A stretch of 64,000 bases of DNA from Pseudomonadota bacterium (GTDB lineage: Bacteria > Pseudomonadota > Gammaproteobacteria > Burkholderiales > SG8-39), in contig CANGMI010000003.1 in the NCBI GenBank assembly GCA_947455195.1, forward strand, positions 1-64,000. The letters run 5' to 3'. This document shows, in pieces, positions 1 to 8,521 of the stretch. Each line of letters begins with the position of its first letter. The first letter of the stretch is position 1. The notes under the pieces were generated by a model. It had not been told where the DNA came from. It saw only the letters and a program-made list of their open reading frames with translations, and searched no databases. A program made the translations under genes and the position numbers.

Positions 1-1
1 G

Positions 2-271
2 GACGCCGAGGGCGACGCAGAGGCAGAGGCTGACGCTGATTCAGAAGGCGATGCCGATGGCGAGGCCGACGAAGACGCTGATGCTGATGAGGACGCCGAG
101 GGCGACGCAGAGGCAGAGGCTGATGCCGAAGGCGATGCCGATGCCGATGCCGGCGAAGACGCTGATGCGGATGCTGATGGGGACGCCGAGAGCGACTCAG
201 AAGTTGGCACTGATGCTGGTGCCGACGTTGGAACCGGGGCGGACGCTGATCTCGATACGGACGAGGAAGTC
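2..271 (+). repeat. 90-bp tandem coding repeat, three units
   Basis: Units start at about 2, 92 and 182. The opening 29 bases (gacgccgagggcgacgcag...) are identical in the first two units, and the third has diverged (gacgccgagagcgactcag). The 90-bp period keeps the reading frame and encodes the 30-residue acidic repeat. The array may extend upstream of the window. Confidence 0.7.
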
Positions 272-736
272 GACGCAGAGGTGGATGCCGATGCGGATAG
301 CGATGTGGCCATCGCCACGCCGCAGGACTTGCTCGCCGGCGGCACCCCGGTAGCCACTTCGAAGGCACCGCCCGTCTCGAGTATCGACACCGACAGCTGG
401 TTCCAGGAAATCGGTGAATTTCCTCCGTCTGGCGCCCGACCCGAGTCCGCGCTGGAGGTCCGAGGCGAACGCACTGGCGAGATACCCCCATGGACAGAAC
501 AGCGACCGGAGACCGCAACACGCCCCTCGACGTTCAACGGTCCGGAAGCTGGACCTGTCGCGCTCCCCACCGAGACCGACCCACTGCCCCTGGCTGAAAA
601 CCCGTTGACTCAGCAGGTGACAACGAACGACAGCACATCAGGACAGACCATCCTGACAGCGGTAGCGGGAAAGCCCGGTTTCTGGCGACGCGGTGTGACC
701 CGTGCAGGTCGGTGGTGGACGCGCTGGCGCGGCTGA
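2..736 (+). CDS. C-terminal part of an acidic-repeat protein (5' end outside window)
   Basis: The reading frame is open from the first bases of the window to the TGA at 734-736, so this is the 3' part of a longer gene; the track's internal start at 281 is only the first ATG in that frame. The first 90 residues are almost entirely Asp, Ala, Glu and Gly and form three 30-residue units beginning DAEGDAEAEA, DAEGDAEAEA and DAESDSE. The rest is a Pro/Thr/Glu-rich, probably disordered segment, and the end is basic and aromatic (GFWRRGVTRAGRWWTRWRG). No catalytic domain is visible and I do not recognise the family. An acidic, repetitive, low-complexity region could bind cations or basic partners, but that is inference. 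Confidence 0.6.
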   Translation, partial: DAEGDAEAEADADSEGDADGEADEDADADEDAEGDAEAEADAEGDADADAGEDADADADGDAESDSEVGTDAGADVGTGADADLDTDEEVDAEVDADADSDVAIATPQDLLAGGTPVATSKAPPVSSIDTDSWFQEIGEFPPSGARPESALEVRGERTGEIPPWTEQRPETATRPSTFNGPEAGPVALPTETDPLPLAENPLTQQVTTNDSTSGQTILTAVAGKPGFWRRGVTRAGRWWTRWRG

Positions 737-835
737 GCGAGCACCTGGATCACCGACCCGGCGGTGCCGGATGGAAGCGCCTGGGGCACGTACCAGCCCA
801 TCAGCCGCCCGGCGCACCCACGAGATGCGAACCGG

Positions 836-2320
836 TCAGTTAGTGCGCACGTCCACCGGAGTCAGTGGCGATCGAGACGACGGCGCACGCGCGGCAGCCT
901 GCATGCCCGCGCCAATGCCGGCGAAAATCATGAAGGCCATTGCTACCAGCAGCAGCCCGATACCGGCCATCATCTGCCGGCGACTGAGGACGAAGTAAAC
1001 CGTTTCCGGCAGCGTGTCCGCCTTGGGGTCGATTGATTCGAGTTCGAGCCCGTGGGAGACGCACGCCACAACAGCGCAGGAAACGAGGGCAGAAACCGTG
1101 TTGCGCAATCCAACCGTCGCCACATCAAGCAGGATGACACCGGGCAGTACTGCCTCGACGGGCACGTCGAAATAGACCAGTGCAACTGAACCTGCCGTGA
1201 TCAGTGCAGGCCCCGACATGCCGATCGAGAGCATGGCGCCAACGGGCGCCAGCAGGCAAATCATCAGGACATCGGACGGCCCCAGGCTGCGGCCATACAA
1301 GCCGAAACAGAAAACAGCGACGACCGCCAGGAGTATCACCTCACCCGCACGAAAGAAGAGCGGGACGCTCGGCAAGGCAAACTCGACGAGCGATCGGCGC
1401 AGCCCAAGCCGACCGCTCAGCGCTTCGATGAAGGCCGGAACCGACGCAACGAGCACGCCGGAAACGAGGCTGACCTTGATGGGCTCCAGCAGTACACCCC
1501 AGGCATCGCCGATCGGTCGCCCGCACTGCCTGGCAACCACCCACACACAGATCAGAACCGTGAGGGATGACGCAAGCACGAGCGCGCACAGAAACCCGGC
1601 CATGAGACCAACGCCTTTGGTTCCAAGGGCATCGGCCGTGAACACACCCAGCGCAAAAGCAGCAACCGGAAGCATCAGATTGACACCATCGATCAGCCGT
1701 TCGAGGGTCCTGTAGGCCGCCTCGAGCTGAGTCGTCAGTGCCCTCGAGCGCTGGGAGGGCTGCACGGCAAAGGCCAGACCAAACACGATCACGACGATCA
1801 ACATCGACGGCAGCGTGCCGAAAGCGATGGCGTTGAAGACGTTGTCGGGCAGCAGGGACAGTGCATGCGAGCCCGAGGTAGCCGCCGACTCGGACCCAAA
1901 AAGTGCCATTTGCGTATTCGACTCGGCCTGCCTCACGATCTGACCAAACTCGCCCAGATCGATGTCGCTGAGAGAGGCCCCGATGGACCCGATCGCCGAA
2001 ACGGCCACCCCAAGTGCTGCACACAGAATCATCGCGGCCATCGCTGTCAGGACAAGACCCACGACGCGCAACGCAGGGTTCGGCAATCCATAGACCTGGC
2101 GAAGACCGAACACCACCGACACGAGCGCAAACGGCACCGCGAGCATCTGCAGGAGGCTGGCGTAGAGAAACAGCAGGTCACCCATGAGTCGAGTGATCGG
2201 CGATTGGGGCAGGATCCAGCCCACCAGAGCGCCGCCGAACACCAGCACCGTGAGCACGAGCACGTTCTGACTCCGCGACCCGAGCCGTCGAATGGTTTCA
2301 GCGGAAACCGACTTGTGCAC
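836..2320 (-). CDS. Dicarboxylate/amino-acid:cation symporter family protein (DAACS/SLC1-like), second copy
   Basis: A 494-aa integral membrane protein with the hydrophobic pattern of the sodium:dicarboxylate symporter family. The N-terminal helices begin near VLVLTVLVFGGALVGWILP. A hairpin-1-like segment (SGVLVASVPAFIEAL), a hairpin-2-like segment (LSIGMSGPALITAG) and a TM8-like segment (LLDVATVGLRNTVSAL) can be placed. The family's TM7 signature NMDGT is absent; the equivalent stretch reads LFFRAGEVI. The start is a GTG supported by AGGAG eight bases upstream. The gene is the third of a minus-strand operon behind a binding protein and a related transporter, with 104 bp separating the two transporters. 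The substrate is probably an organic anion or amino acid; which one cannot be read from sequence. Confidence 0.75.
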   Translation of the reverse strand: MHKSVSAETIRRLGSRSQNVLVLTVLVFGGALVGWILPQSPITRLMGDLLFLYASLLQMLAVPFALVSVVFGLRQVYGLPNPALRVVGLVLTAMAAMILCAALGVAVSAIGSIGASLSDIDLGEFGQIVRQAESNTQMALFGSESAATSGSHALSLLPDNVFNAIAFGTLPSMLIVVIVFGLAFAVQPSQRSRALTTQLEAAYRTLERLIDGVNLMLPVAAFALGVFTADALGTKGVGLMAGFLCALVLASSLTVLICVWVVARQCGRPIGDAWGVLLEPIKVSLVSGVLVASVPAFIEALSGRLGLRRSLVEFALPSVPLFFRAGEVILLAVVAVFCFGLYGRSLGPSDVLMICLLAPVGAMLSIGMSGPALITAGSVALVYFDVPVEAVLPGVILLDVATVGLRNTVSALVSCAVVACVSHGLELESIDPKADTLPETVYFVLSRRQMMAGIGLLLVAMAFMIFAGIGAGMQAAARAPSSRSPLTPVDVRTN

Positions 2321-2424
2321 GCTGCACGCTCCTGTGCATGGGTGGCGGACCAGATCGATTCATTCGCGTCTGCTGGGGAAAGACCCAGCCGGGAGTCGCC
2401 GGAACATGCATCGTCCGGTGCCGG

Positions 2425-3711
2425 TCAGAGCTTCAGTGGCTCGGGGCAAACGACAGCTATGGCTGCGCACCCGACGACCACGTTGGTGCCCGTGCGGATC
2501 ATCGCGCAAAACGGATCAACCGCTGCAAAGAGAATGAAGGCCGCCTCGAAAGGCACCGACAGATAACTGCACGCAGTGCCGACAAGAGTCACCGTGACAG
2601 TGCCTGCCATGCCGGCAGACGCAAATCCGGTCAGTGCCGAAACGAACATCAGGAGCGCGAATTCGTCGATCGATATCTGACGCCCATAAAGCGCGGCGAC
2701 AAACATCGTGGCGCACACGAGATAGGCCACGACACCCGCCCTGAGAATCGAGACGGTCAGAGGCACCAGCAACTCGACCCGGAATCGAGCGAACTTCAGG
2801 TCGTCCGCGAGGGCTGCCATCATGGCTGGCATGCACGTCGCGCTGTTGTTCGTCGCAATACCCAACGCAAACGGCTCCCGCAGCGCAGAAAAAACCTCGC
2901 GCAGACTGCAATGCGCACGCCGCTTCAGAACGAGGATGGCAAGGCCCATGACGATGACGCTCGGCACGAGAAAGGCCAGCACAAAGCGGGTCATTGCGAT
3001 CAGGGGCTCCACGCCGGTGGTAGCGATCTGGCTCGCCGTCATGCAGACGAGCACGAAAGGTATGGGCAGGTTTGCCCAGCGCGTGAGCGTCTGGCATGTG
3101 CGATAGACGGTCTCGAGCGAGGTGGTCAGTCCCTCAGACACCCTTGCGGGGATACCACCCGCGGCTGCCCCGAACAGCAAGGCAAAGATGAGGGCCTTGA
3201 GTGCCTCGCCATTGGCAAGCGAGGCAAAGATATTCGACGGAATGAGCGAAGTGATGACGTCACGGACCGTGAGCGCCTTGACCGACTCATCATCAGCACG
3301 CAAGGTCATCTGGACGTTGTTGCGATCGGCGTCCACCCCCACAAGACCACCGAGCGAGGCCTGGGTTGCCTCAGGCAGATTGGCGCCGGGGTTGTAGACC
3401 ATCAGCCCCAGGCCGGGCACCGCTGCTGCCACCACGGACGCGAGGATGAAAACCCAGAGAACCCGCTTGGCAATCTTGCCAGCGCCACCTTCATGAAAGA
3501 GCGTCTGCAGGCTGAAGATGACAGATGACATCATGAAGGGCAATACGATCATCTTCAGCAGATCGATGTAGGCCTCCCCGATGACCGAAAGCCCCATCGA
3601 GAATCGGGGTTGCCACGACCCGAGTACCGCCCCGAGGGCGATGCAAGCCACGATCACCCAGGGGTTGAGTGCTACCTGCTGAATACGATGCAATCGGTCC
3701 GCCACACTCAC
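2425..3711 (-). CDS. Dicarboxylate/amino-acid:cation symporter family protein (DAACS/SLC1-like), first copy
   Basis: A 428-aa polytopic membrane protein of the DAACS family, about the family's normal length. N-terminal helices are followed by MIVLPFMMSSVIFSL, a serine-poor hairpin-1 (ATNNSATCMPAMM), a variant TM7 (VSILRAGVVAYL, again without NMDGT), hairpin 2 (TGFASAGMAGTVTVTL) and a TM8 with the usual acidic residue (DPFCAMIRTGTNVV). The GTG start overlaps the upstream binding-protein stop by 4 bp (GTGA), which indicates translational coupling. It shares the altered TM7 with the paralogue downstream but is clearly diverged from it. Membership of the SLC1 fold is fairly sure; transport direction, ion and substrate are unknown. 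Confidence 0.8.
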   Translation of the reverse strand: MSVADRLHRIQQVALNPWVIVACIALGAVLGSWQPRFSMGLSVIGEAYIDLLKMIVLPFMMSSVIFSLQTLFHEGGAGKIAKRVLWVFILASVVAAAVPGLGLMVYNPGANLPEATQASLGGLVGVDADRNNVQMTLRADDESVKALTVRDVITSLIPSNIFASLANGEALKALIFALLFGAAAGGIPARVSEGLTTSLETVYRTCQTLTRWANLPIPFVLVCMTASQIATTGVEPLIAMTRFVLAFLVPSVIVMGLAILVLKRRAHCSLREVFSALREPFALGIATNNSATCMPAMMAALADDLKFARFRVELLVPLTVSILRAGVVAYLVCATMFVAALYGRQISIDEFALLMFVSALTGFASAGMAGTVTVTLVGTACSYLSVPFEAAFILFAAVDPFCAMIRTGTNVVVGCAAIAVVCPEPLKL

Positions 3712-4604
3712 CGACCAGCCTCTTTTCGGTTGCGCTCGAGAATCGACGCGACGGTTGGCTTGTTGGGCATCGAGTCGAGAAACTCGTTGATGTAGGCCAG
3801 AAGGGGGCCATCCCGCATGTTGACCGCGATCGCCAGCGCCGACTCCAGATCCGTGAACGTCACGCTTCGCAGGGTCAGCGCGAGGCCTGCATCTTCCTGC
3901 AGTACCCCTCTGACCTCCACTTCGTCGCGGTAGATCGCGGCGACTGTGCCACGCTTGACCGCTTCCACCGCCGCGTCCCAGTTGCGAAACCTCACCAATT
4001 TGGCCGCCGGAAAATTGGTCACGGCAAAGTCCTCGAAGGCCGACTGCTGGATCACGCCCAGCGTGCCCGAAAAGTTGCGCACCATCGCGGGCACCGGTCG
4101 GTCTCCGGAAATCTTCGCCAGGGCCACCCGGTTGAACAGAAGCGCGTGGGGAATGTGAAGGTAGGTGTGACTGAAACGGACCATCTGCGCGCGCGCCAGC
4201 GTTCGCGCGAGCTTGCTCAGGCCGATGTCGGCGCGCCCCTGCGCCACCATTTCGGTGACCTGGTTATAGGTCATCGCGGACCGGTCAAACCGTACGCCTA
4301 CCCGCAAGGTGGCCGCGATGGCACTGGCAAGTTCGATGTCGTAGCCGACCAGGCGTCCGCCTTTCTCGTCGACAAAAGGCGGGGCGGGCAGACCAATGAC
4401 GGCTGCCACCAGTTCTCCTCGACGAATGATGCGTGCGAGTTCCGGCGCAACCAGACGACCGTCATCAAGCCGAACGACCCCACCGGATCGCCGATCGGTG
4501 TCCTCATTCGCCCTTGCCACCCGTGCAGCGGCGACAAGCAGGATCCCTGTCAGCAGCAGGCAACCCAGCAGCCGTGCGACATTGGCGGCCTTTCCCGAAA
4601 CCAT
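3708..4604 (-). CDS. Periplasmic solute-binding protein, bacterial family 3
   Basis: A 298-aa protein with an N-terminal hydrophobic signal (LLGCLLLTGILLVAAARVARA) followed by a family-3 binding-protein body: LARIIRRGELVAAVIG, FVDEKGGRLVGYDIELASAIAATL and GRADIGLSKLARTLARAQMVRFS are the typical lobe-1 blocks, with the hinge around SGTLGVIQQSAFEDF. The track begins at 4628, but GGAGG lies 10 bases before the ATG at 4604, so I use that start. Family members usually feed ABC importers of amino acids or organic acids; here the gene is coupled to two secondary transporters instead and no ABC subunit is adjacent. The ligand is unknown. Confidence 0.8.
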   Translation of the reverse strand: MVSGKAANVARLLGCLLLTGILLVAAARVARANEDTDRRSGGVVRLDDGRLVAPELARIIRRGELVAAVIGLPAPPFVDEKGGRLVGYDIELASAIAATLRVGVRFDRSAMTYNQVTEMVAQGRADIGLSKLARTLARAQMVRFSHTYLHIPHALLFNRVALAKISGDRPVPAMVRNFSGTLGVIQQSAFEDFAVTNFPAAKLVRFRNWDAAVEAVKRGTVAAIYRDEVEVRGVLQEDAGLALTLRSVTFTDLESALAIAVNMRDGPLLAYINEFLDSMPNKPTVASILERNRKEAGR

Positions 4605-4709
4605 CGACAGCGTTCCTCCAGCGAGCATCCGTGCGGGTTTTATTGCAGGGAATCGGGGGGCAACATAGCAGAGACCGGTGGCCGCACAGGCGCCCGGGCG
4701 ACAAACTTA

Positions 4710-4739
4710 TTGATTCGTAAATATTGCTCGGTCTATGCT
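4710..4739 (+). promoter_or_regulatory. Possible sigma70-type promoter for the oxygenase at 4784
   Basis: TTGATT at 4710-4715 and TATGCT at 4734-4739 are separated by 18 bases. They lie in an unusually AT-rich patch between the divergent binding-protein and oxygenase genes, about 45 bases before the GTG start. Only a consensus-like match is seen. Confidence 0.35.
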
Positions 4740-4783
4740 TGGTAAACGCCGATTGAAAATCACGTGAGTGGAGCCTGAAAGTC

Positions 4784-5788
4784 GTGATCCCGTACTCTGC
4801 CCCAGCCCACGTCGATACGTTGCCGGTACTTGACCTGGCCCCCTGGATAGACGGCACCGATCGAGCGTCGGTGGCTCACGCCCTGCATCAGCACGCTCAG
4901 GTCTGTGGCTTCTTCTACCTCGCCAACCATGGCATACCGCAGAACCTCACCGCCGCCGTACTCGAGCAGACGCGGATCTTCTTCAATCGTCCGGTTGATG
5001 AACTGATGCAACTGGATATCTCGCAGTCGCCCGTTCGACGAGGCTATGAGCCGATGGCATGGCAAACGCTCGACATCGGTTCGGCGCCCGACCTGAAGGA
5101 GAGCTTCTTCATCGGCACAGACCTGGGCCCCGAGCATCCCTACGTGCGCGAAGGGGTTCCCGGATATGGTGCAAACCGCTGGCTACCCGACAGCGCACCC
5201 GGCTTGACGGCGTTTCGCCCGACGATCGAAGCCTATTACGCGCAGGTGAAGGCAGTGACCGAGACGCTGCTCGGGGTGTTCGCGCTCGCCATGGAACTGC
5301 CGGAAGACCACTTCAACGCATCCCTCCGGGATCCCATCGCGACCTTGCGTCTCATTCACTATCCGCCCCAACCTGCCAAGGCGGAGCGGAACCAGATCGG
5401 ATGCGGTGCGCATACCGACTGGGGAGCGCTCACCCTGTTGCTCCAGGACAGCACCGGCGGACTCGAAGTCTGCGACGCGAGCGGCCAGTGGATCGCAGCG
5501 CGGCCAATCGACGGCACACTGCTGGTGAATTTCGGCGACATGATGCCGCGCTGGACCAACGGCCTCTACCACTCCAATCTGCATCGCGTGAAGAATGCGA
5601 GCCCCGAGCGTCACCGCTACTCGGTCGCGTTCTTTCACGATCTCAACTATCACGCACGGGTCGAATGCCTGCCGGCGATGAGGCCTCCGGTTGGCGAACC
5701 GCTCTACCCGCCCTGCACGGTTGGCGAGCATATCGAGGAGATGTACCGCAGGACCTTCGGGGCAGTAACAGCGAAGGCCAGCGCCTGA
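4784..5788 (+). CDS. Isopenicillin N synthase-like non-haem Fe(II)/2-oxoglutarate dioxygenase
   Basis: A 334-aa protein with an N-terminal DIOX_N block (LPVLDLAPW, then GFFYLANHGIP) and a C-terminal double-stranded beta-helix. The iron ligands are clear: H210 and D212 in AHTDWG and H267 in SNLHRV. The R-x-S cosubstrate motif follows as RYS (278-280). It should hydroxylate or desaturate a small molecule, using 2-oxoglutarate and oxygen in the cytoplasm. The start is GTG. The gene runs divergently from the binding-protein/DAACS operon and convergently toward a second oxygenase of the same family at 5837, so the two may act on related substrates. Natural substrate unknown. Confidence 0.88.
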   Translation: MIPYSAPAHVDTLPVLDLAPWIDGTDRASVAHALHQHAQVCGFFYLANHGIPQNLTAAVLEQTRIFFNRPVDELMQLDISQSPVRRGYEPMAWQTLDIGSAPDLKESFFIGTDLGPEHPYVREGVPGYGANRWLPDSAPGLTAFRPTIEAYYAQVKAVTETLLGVFALAMELPEDHFNASLRDPIATLRLIHYPPQPAKAERNQIGCGAHTDWGALTLLLQDSTGGLEVCDASGQWIAARPIDGTLLVNFGDMMPRWTNGLYHSNLHRVKNASPERHRYSVAFFHDLNYHARVECLPAMRPPVGEPLYPPCTVGEHIEEMYRRTFGAVTAKASA

Positions 5789-5836
5789 CGCATCGCCCGC
5801 GAGAAAACACCGTGCCCAGGCTGGCCTGAGCCCCGC

Positions 5837-6826
5837 TCAACGAGCTGCGCCAGCGCCCTCGCGGCGATAGGCAAACGCCGCATCGAAGCGACCCAGGATG
5901 TAATCGCCGCAGCTGACCTCGGGATAACGTGCCGGTTCTCCCGGTCGGGTCACGGGCACGATCGGGGTATCGAAATCCGGATCGGCGAATACCGCGATCG
6001 AGAGGCGCTCGCGCCCGGAGCTGTTGACGACGCGGTGTGGATTGGACTTGAATCGGTCGTTGGTCCAGCGCCCCAGAAGATCACCGGCATTGATGACGAG
6101 GGTGCCCGGGATCGGGTGCGCGGTGACCCATTGCGCGTCACGAGTCATTACCTGCAAGCCACCCACATCATCCTGATGCAGCAGCGTGATGACCCCATAG
6201 TCGGTATGGGGCGCGACGCCGAACTGGTCCTCACCGGCGTCAGGGTCCTGGGGCGGGTAGTAAACCAGCGTACCGCGCGAGATGGGCTTGTCGAACCGAC
6301 GCTTGAAGTAGTCAGGCGAAATGCCCAGACCGGCTGCCAGTGCGCCGAGCAAGGCACCCGCGCACCCGTGCGCCGCATCCAGATACGCATTGAGCGTCGG
6401 ACGCAACGCGGGCATCCAGTCGGGCCATCGGTTGGGTCCGATCATCCGGTTGCCGGAGAGATAGTCCGGGTCATCATCGGCGACATCGCGTCCCCAGATG
6501 AAGCTCTCCTTCAGGTCGACCCGCGCCCGCTCATGCATCTTCGCCTGGCCCACCTGGAGAAAACCCCGGTGCCGGTCCGCGGGCTTCACCGCAAGCTTTT
6601 TTTCAAGAGGCTGTGCGAAGAAGTCCCGTGCCAGACGATCCGTGCGGTCGATCAGATCCTGAGCGATGCCATGATTGCTCACGTAGAAGAATCCGATGGC
6701 CTCGGCCGCGTCTCGCATGCGCTCGCCCACTCGGCGCGTCGCATCAGGGTCGCCCGCCGTCAGCGGTGCCATGTCGATGACAGGAATCTCACCCGCGTCA
6801 ATCCAGCGGGCGCTTGCGTAGCTCAT
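5837..6826 (-). CDS. Isopenicillin N synthase-like non-haem Fe(II)/2-oxoglutarate dioxygenase, second
   Basis: A 329-aa enzyme. The track start at 6937 is too far upstream; the ATG at 6826 has GAGGAGG immediately upstream and gives the usual N-terminus (IPVIDMAPL). Motifs are GFFYVSNHGI near residue 46, iron ligands H207 and D209 (PHTDYG) and H264 (SNPHRV), and the R-x-S motif as RLS (274-276). It is clearly related to the 334-aa oxygenase next door but not a recent duplicate. It lies 52 bp downstream of an amino-acid-type ABC permease and is probably its operon partner, which suggests the imported compound is the substrate or lies on the same pathway. Confidence 0.88.
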   Translation of the reverse strand: MSYASARWIDAGEIPVIDMAPLTAGDPDATRRVGERMRDAAEAIGFFYVSNHGIAQDLIDRTDRLARDFFAQPLEKKLAVKPADRHRGFLQVGQAKMHERARVDLKESFIWGRDVADDDPDYLSGNRMIGPNRWPDWMPALRPTLNAYLDAAHGCAGALLGALAAGLGISPDYFKRRFDKPISRGTLVYYPPQDPDAGEDQFGVAPHTDYGVITLLHQDDVGGLQVMTRDAQWVTAHPIPGTLVINAGDLLGRWTNDRFKSNPHRVVNSSGRERLSIAVFADPDFDTPIVPVTRPGEPARYPEVSCGDYILGRFDAAFAYRREGAGAAR

Positions 6827-6878
6827 ATCCCCTCCTCGTGAATGACGGGGGCTGCGACCCTGCCCCCGGCTGCCCCGC

Positions 6879-7703
6879 TCAACGCCCGGCCGCAGCCAGA
6901 CGCCGCTCGAGCCATCGCACGCCCCAGGAGGCAGCAAGGATCAGCAGCAGATACTCCAGCACGAGAAAGGTGTAGATCTCGAGCGGACGGTACTCGGTCA
7001 CATTCACCTCGTTGGCACGCCGGGTGAGTTCCTGCAACCCGATCACCGACACGAGGGACGACATCTTGAGAACATAGACAAACTGGTTGCCCAGCGCGGG
7101 CAGGATGGTGCGAATCGCCTGCGGAAAGATGATGAAGCGCAAGACCTGCCACGCGTTGAGTCCAAGCGTCTCGGCAGCCTCTCGCTGCCCGCGGGGTACC
7201 GACTGCAATCCGGCTCGAAACACCTCGGCCTCGAAGGCGGCATCGGACAAGGCCAGCGCGAGCACCCCGGCCGCGAAGGCACCGAACTGCACCCCGAGCA
7301 CGACCGGCAATCCGTAATAGACCCACAGGAGCAGCACGAGCAAGGGCACGGCCCTGAAGCACTCGACATAGACACGGCTCACGCCGCGCAAGATCTTCCA
7401 GGGTGCGCGTGCTGCAGCCGCGAGCGCGGCCCCCAGCACGATCGACAGCGCGATGGCACTCACCGACAGGGAAACCGTGAGCCCGAGCCCCGTGAGCAGG
7501 AACCGCAGGTTCGAGGCACCCTTGGGGCGCATGGGGTCGAGGACGTACCAGCCCCAGGTGTAATTGCCGTTGCCGGCACACCCTTCGAGCAGACACACCC
7601 CCAGCAGCATGACAAGCACCGTTGGTGCTGCACACAACCACCCGGAGCCGCCGCCGAGGCCCCTGCCGACAGGCGCGCGGCAGGCTACTTGCGAGCGAGC
7701 CAC
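6879..7703 (-). CDS. Polar amino-acid-type ABC transporter permease (HisM/GlnP family)
   Basis: A 274-aa inner-membrane protein. A first membrane segment (LCAAPTVLVMLLGVCLLEGC) precedes a periplasmic stretch and the MetI-like permease domain (TGLGLTVSLSVSAIALSIVLG through to VLEYLLLILAASWGVRWLERRL). The ATPase-contact EAA loop is visible as EAAETLGLNAWQVLRFIIFPQA. ECFRAVPLLVLLLWVYYGLP is characteristic of His/Gln/Glu permeases. The start overlaps the 3' end of the binding-protein gene by 19 bp, so the two are co-translated. No ATPase gene is present in the cluster, so an ATPase from elsewhere must energise the system. Confidence 0.9.
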   Translation of the reverse strand: MARSQVACRAPVGRGLGGGSGWLCAAPTVLVMLLGVCLLEGCAGNGNYTWGWYVLDPMRPKGASNLRFLLTGLGLTVSLSVSAIALSIVLGAALAAAARAPWKILRGVSRVYVECFRAVPLLVLLLWVYYGLPVVLGVQFGAFAAGVLALALSDAAFEAEVFRAGLQSVPRGQREAAETLGLNAWQVLRFIIFPQAIRTILPALGNQFVYVLKMSSLVSVIGLQELTRRANEVNVTEYRPLEIYTFLVLEYLLLILAASWGVRWLERRLAAAGR

Positions 7704-8479
7704 TTCTGCTCGAGTCGCTCGAAATAGCCCTCCGACTTCTTCAATGCAATCCAGTTGTCAAGGAAGGTGAGCCAGGTCGGATCACCCTGCTGCACCGGGT
7801 AGGCAAAGGGCCGCTTGTTGCGCATGTCGCCCGTTGACCCGACCACCGCCAGCGCCGGGTAGGTCTGCACCAGCGCCGCTGCCTCGATATTGCTCGTGAC
7901 AGTCACGAGGGCGCGCCCGGCAAGCACCTCCTGAAAACCATTGGCCGGTTTCTCGACCGCCTTCACGGTGGCCAGCGGAAAGTGCGCCCGCGCCTGCTCA
8001 TCGAACACGGTACCCATCAGCACCGCGACGCTGACGCCCTTCTTGTTGATGTCGGCCCACGACTTGAACCGAGCGGCGTTGGTCTTGAGGACCAGAGGCA
8101 CCGTACCGGCTTCGATGTAGGGCGCAGTGAATGCGACGGTCTTGGCTCGAGCCATGTTGAGAGAGGCGCCCCCCGCAAAGAGGTCATAGCGGTCCGAAAC
8201 GATACCCGGCACGAGCGTTGCCCACTCGGTGGGGACCCATTCGAGCTTCACGCCCATGTCGCGGGCAAGCTGTTCCATGGCTTCGATGTCAAAGCCCTTG
8301 TACTCGTTGGTGGCCGTATCGCGCACGGACATCGGGTTGAAGTCACCGGTGGTCCCCACTCGCAGCGACCCGCGCTCGAGAATGGTGTTCAGATGCGAGC
8401 GGCTCTGCGCAACCACAACCGAGCACGCAAGCGCCGTAACGAGGCTCGCGGCAAGAGCAAAGAGTCGGGATGTCTTCAT
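7685..8479 (-). CDS. ABC transporter periplasmic binding protein, family 3
   Basis: A 264-aa secreted protein with signal peptide MKTSRLFALAASLVTALACSVVVAQ. The mature part starts LNTILERGSLRVGTTGDFNPMS and carries the family blocks GFDIEAMEQLARDMGVKLEWVPTEW and YDLFAGGASLNMARAKTVAFTAPY. It resembles the cyclohexadienyl-dehydratase-like subgroup of family 3, which includes true receptors, so transport is favoured by the adjacent permease. It is the first gene of a minus-strand operon (binding protein, permease, oxygenase) and reads away from the RidA gene across a 156-bp divergent region with a strong inverted repeat. Confidence 0.9.
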   Translation of the reverse strand: MKTSRLFALAASLVTALACSVVVAQSRSHLNTILERGSLRVGTTGDFNPMSVRDTATNEYKGFDIEAMEQLARDMGVKLEWVPTEWATLVPGIVSDRYDLFAGGASLNMARAKTVAFTAPYIEAGTVPLVLKTNAARFKSWADINKKGVSVAVLMGTVFDEQARAHFPLATVKAVEKPANGFQEVLAGRALVTVTSNIEAAALVQTYPALAVVGSTGDMRNKRPFAYPVQQGDPTWLTFLDNWIALKKSEGYFERLEQKWLARK

Positions 8480-8521
8480 GAAAACTCCAAAACGCCGTCT
8501 GGCATGGAAATATGGGGCAAT

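Noticed and set aside
2-271. CRISPR array
   Set aside because: The 90-bp repeats are contiguous, coding and in frame, with no spacers.
2338-3528. 396-aa plus-strand ORF
   Set aside because: It is antisense to the DAACS transporter, which has a clear family match. The plus frame is Arg/His-rich and featureless.
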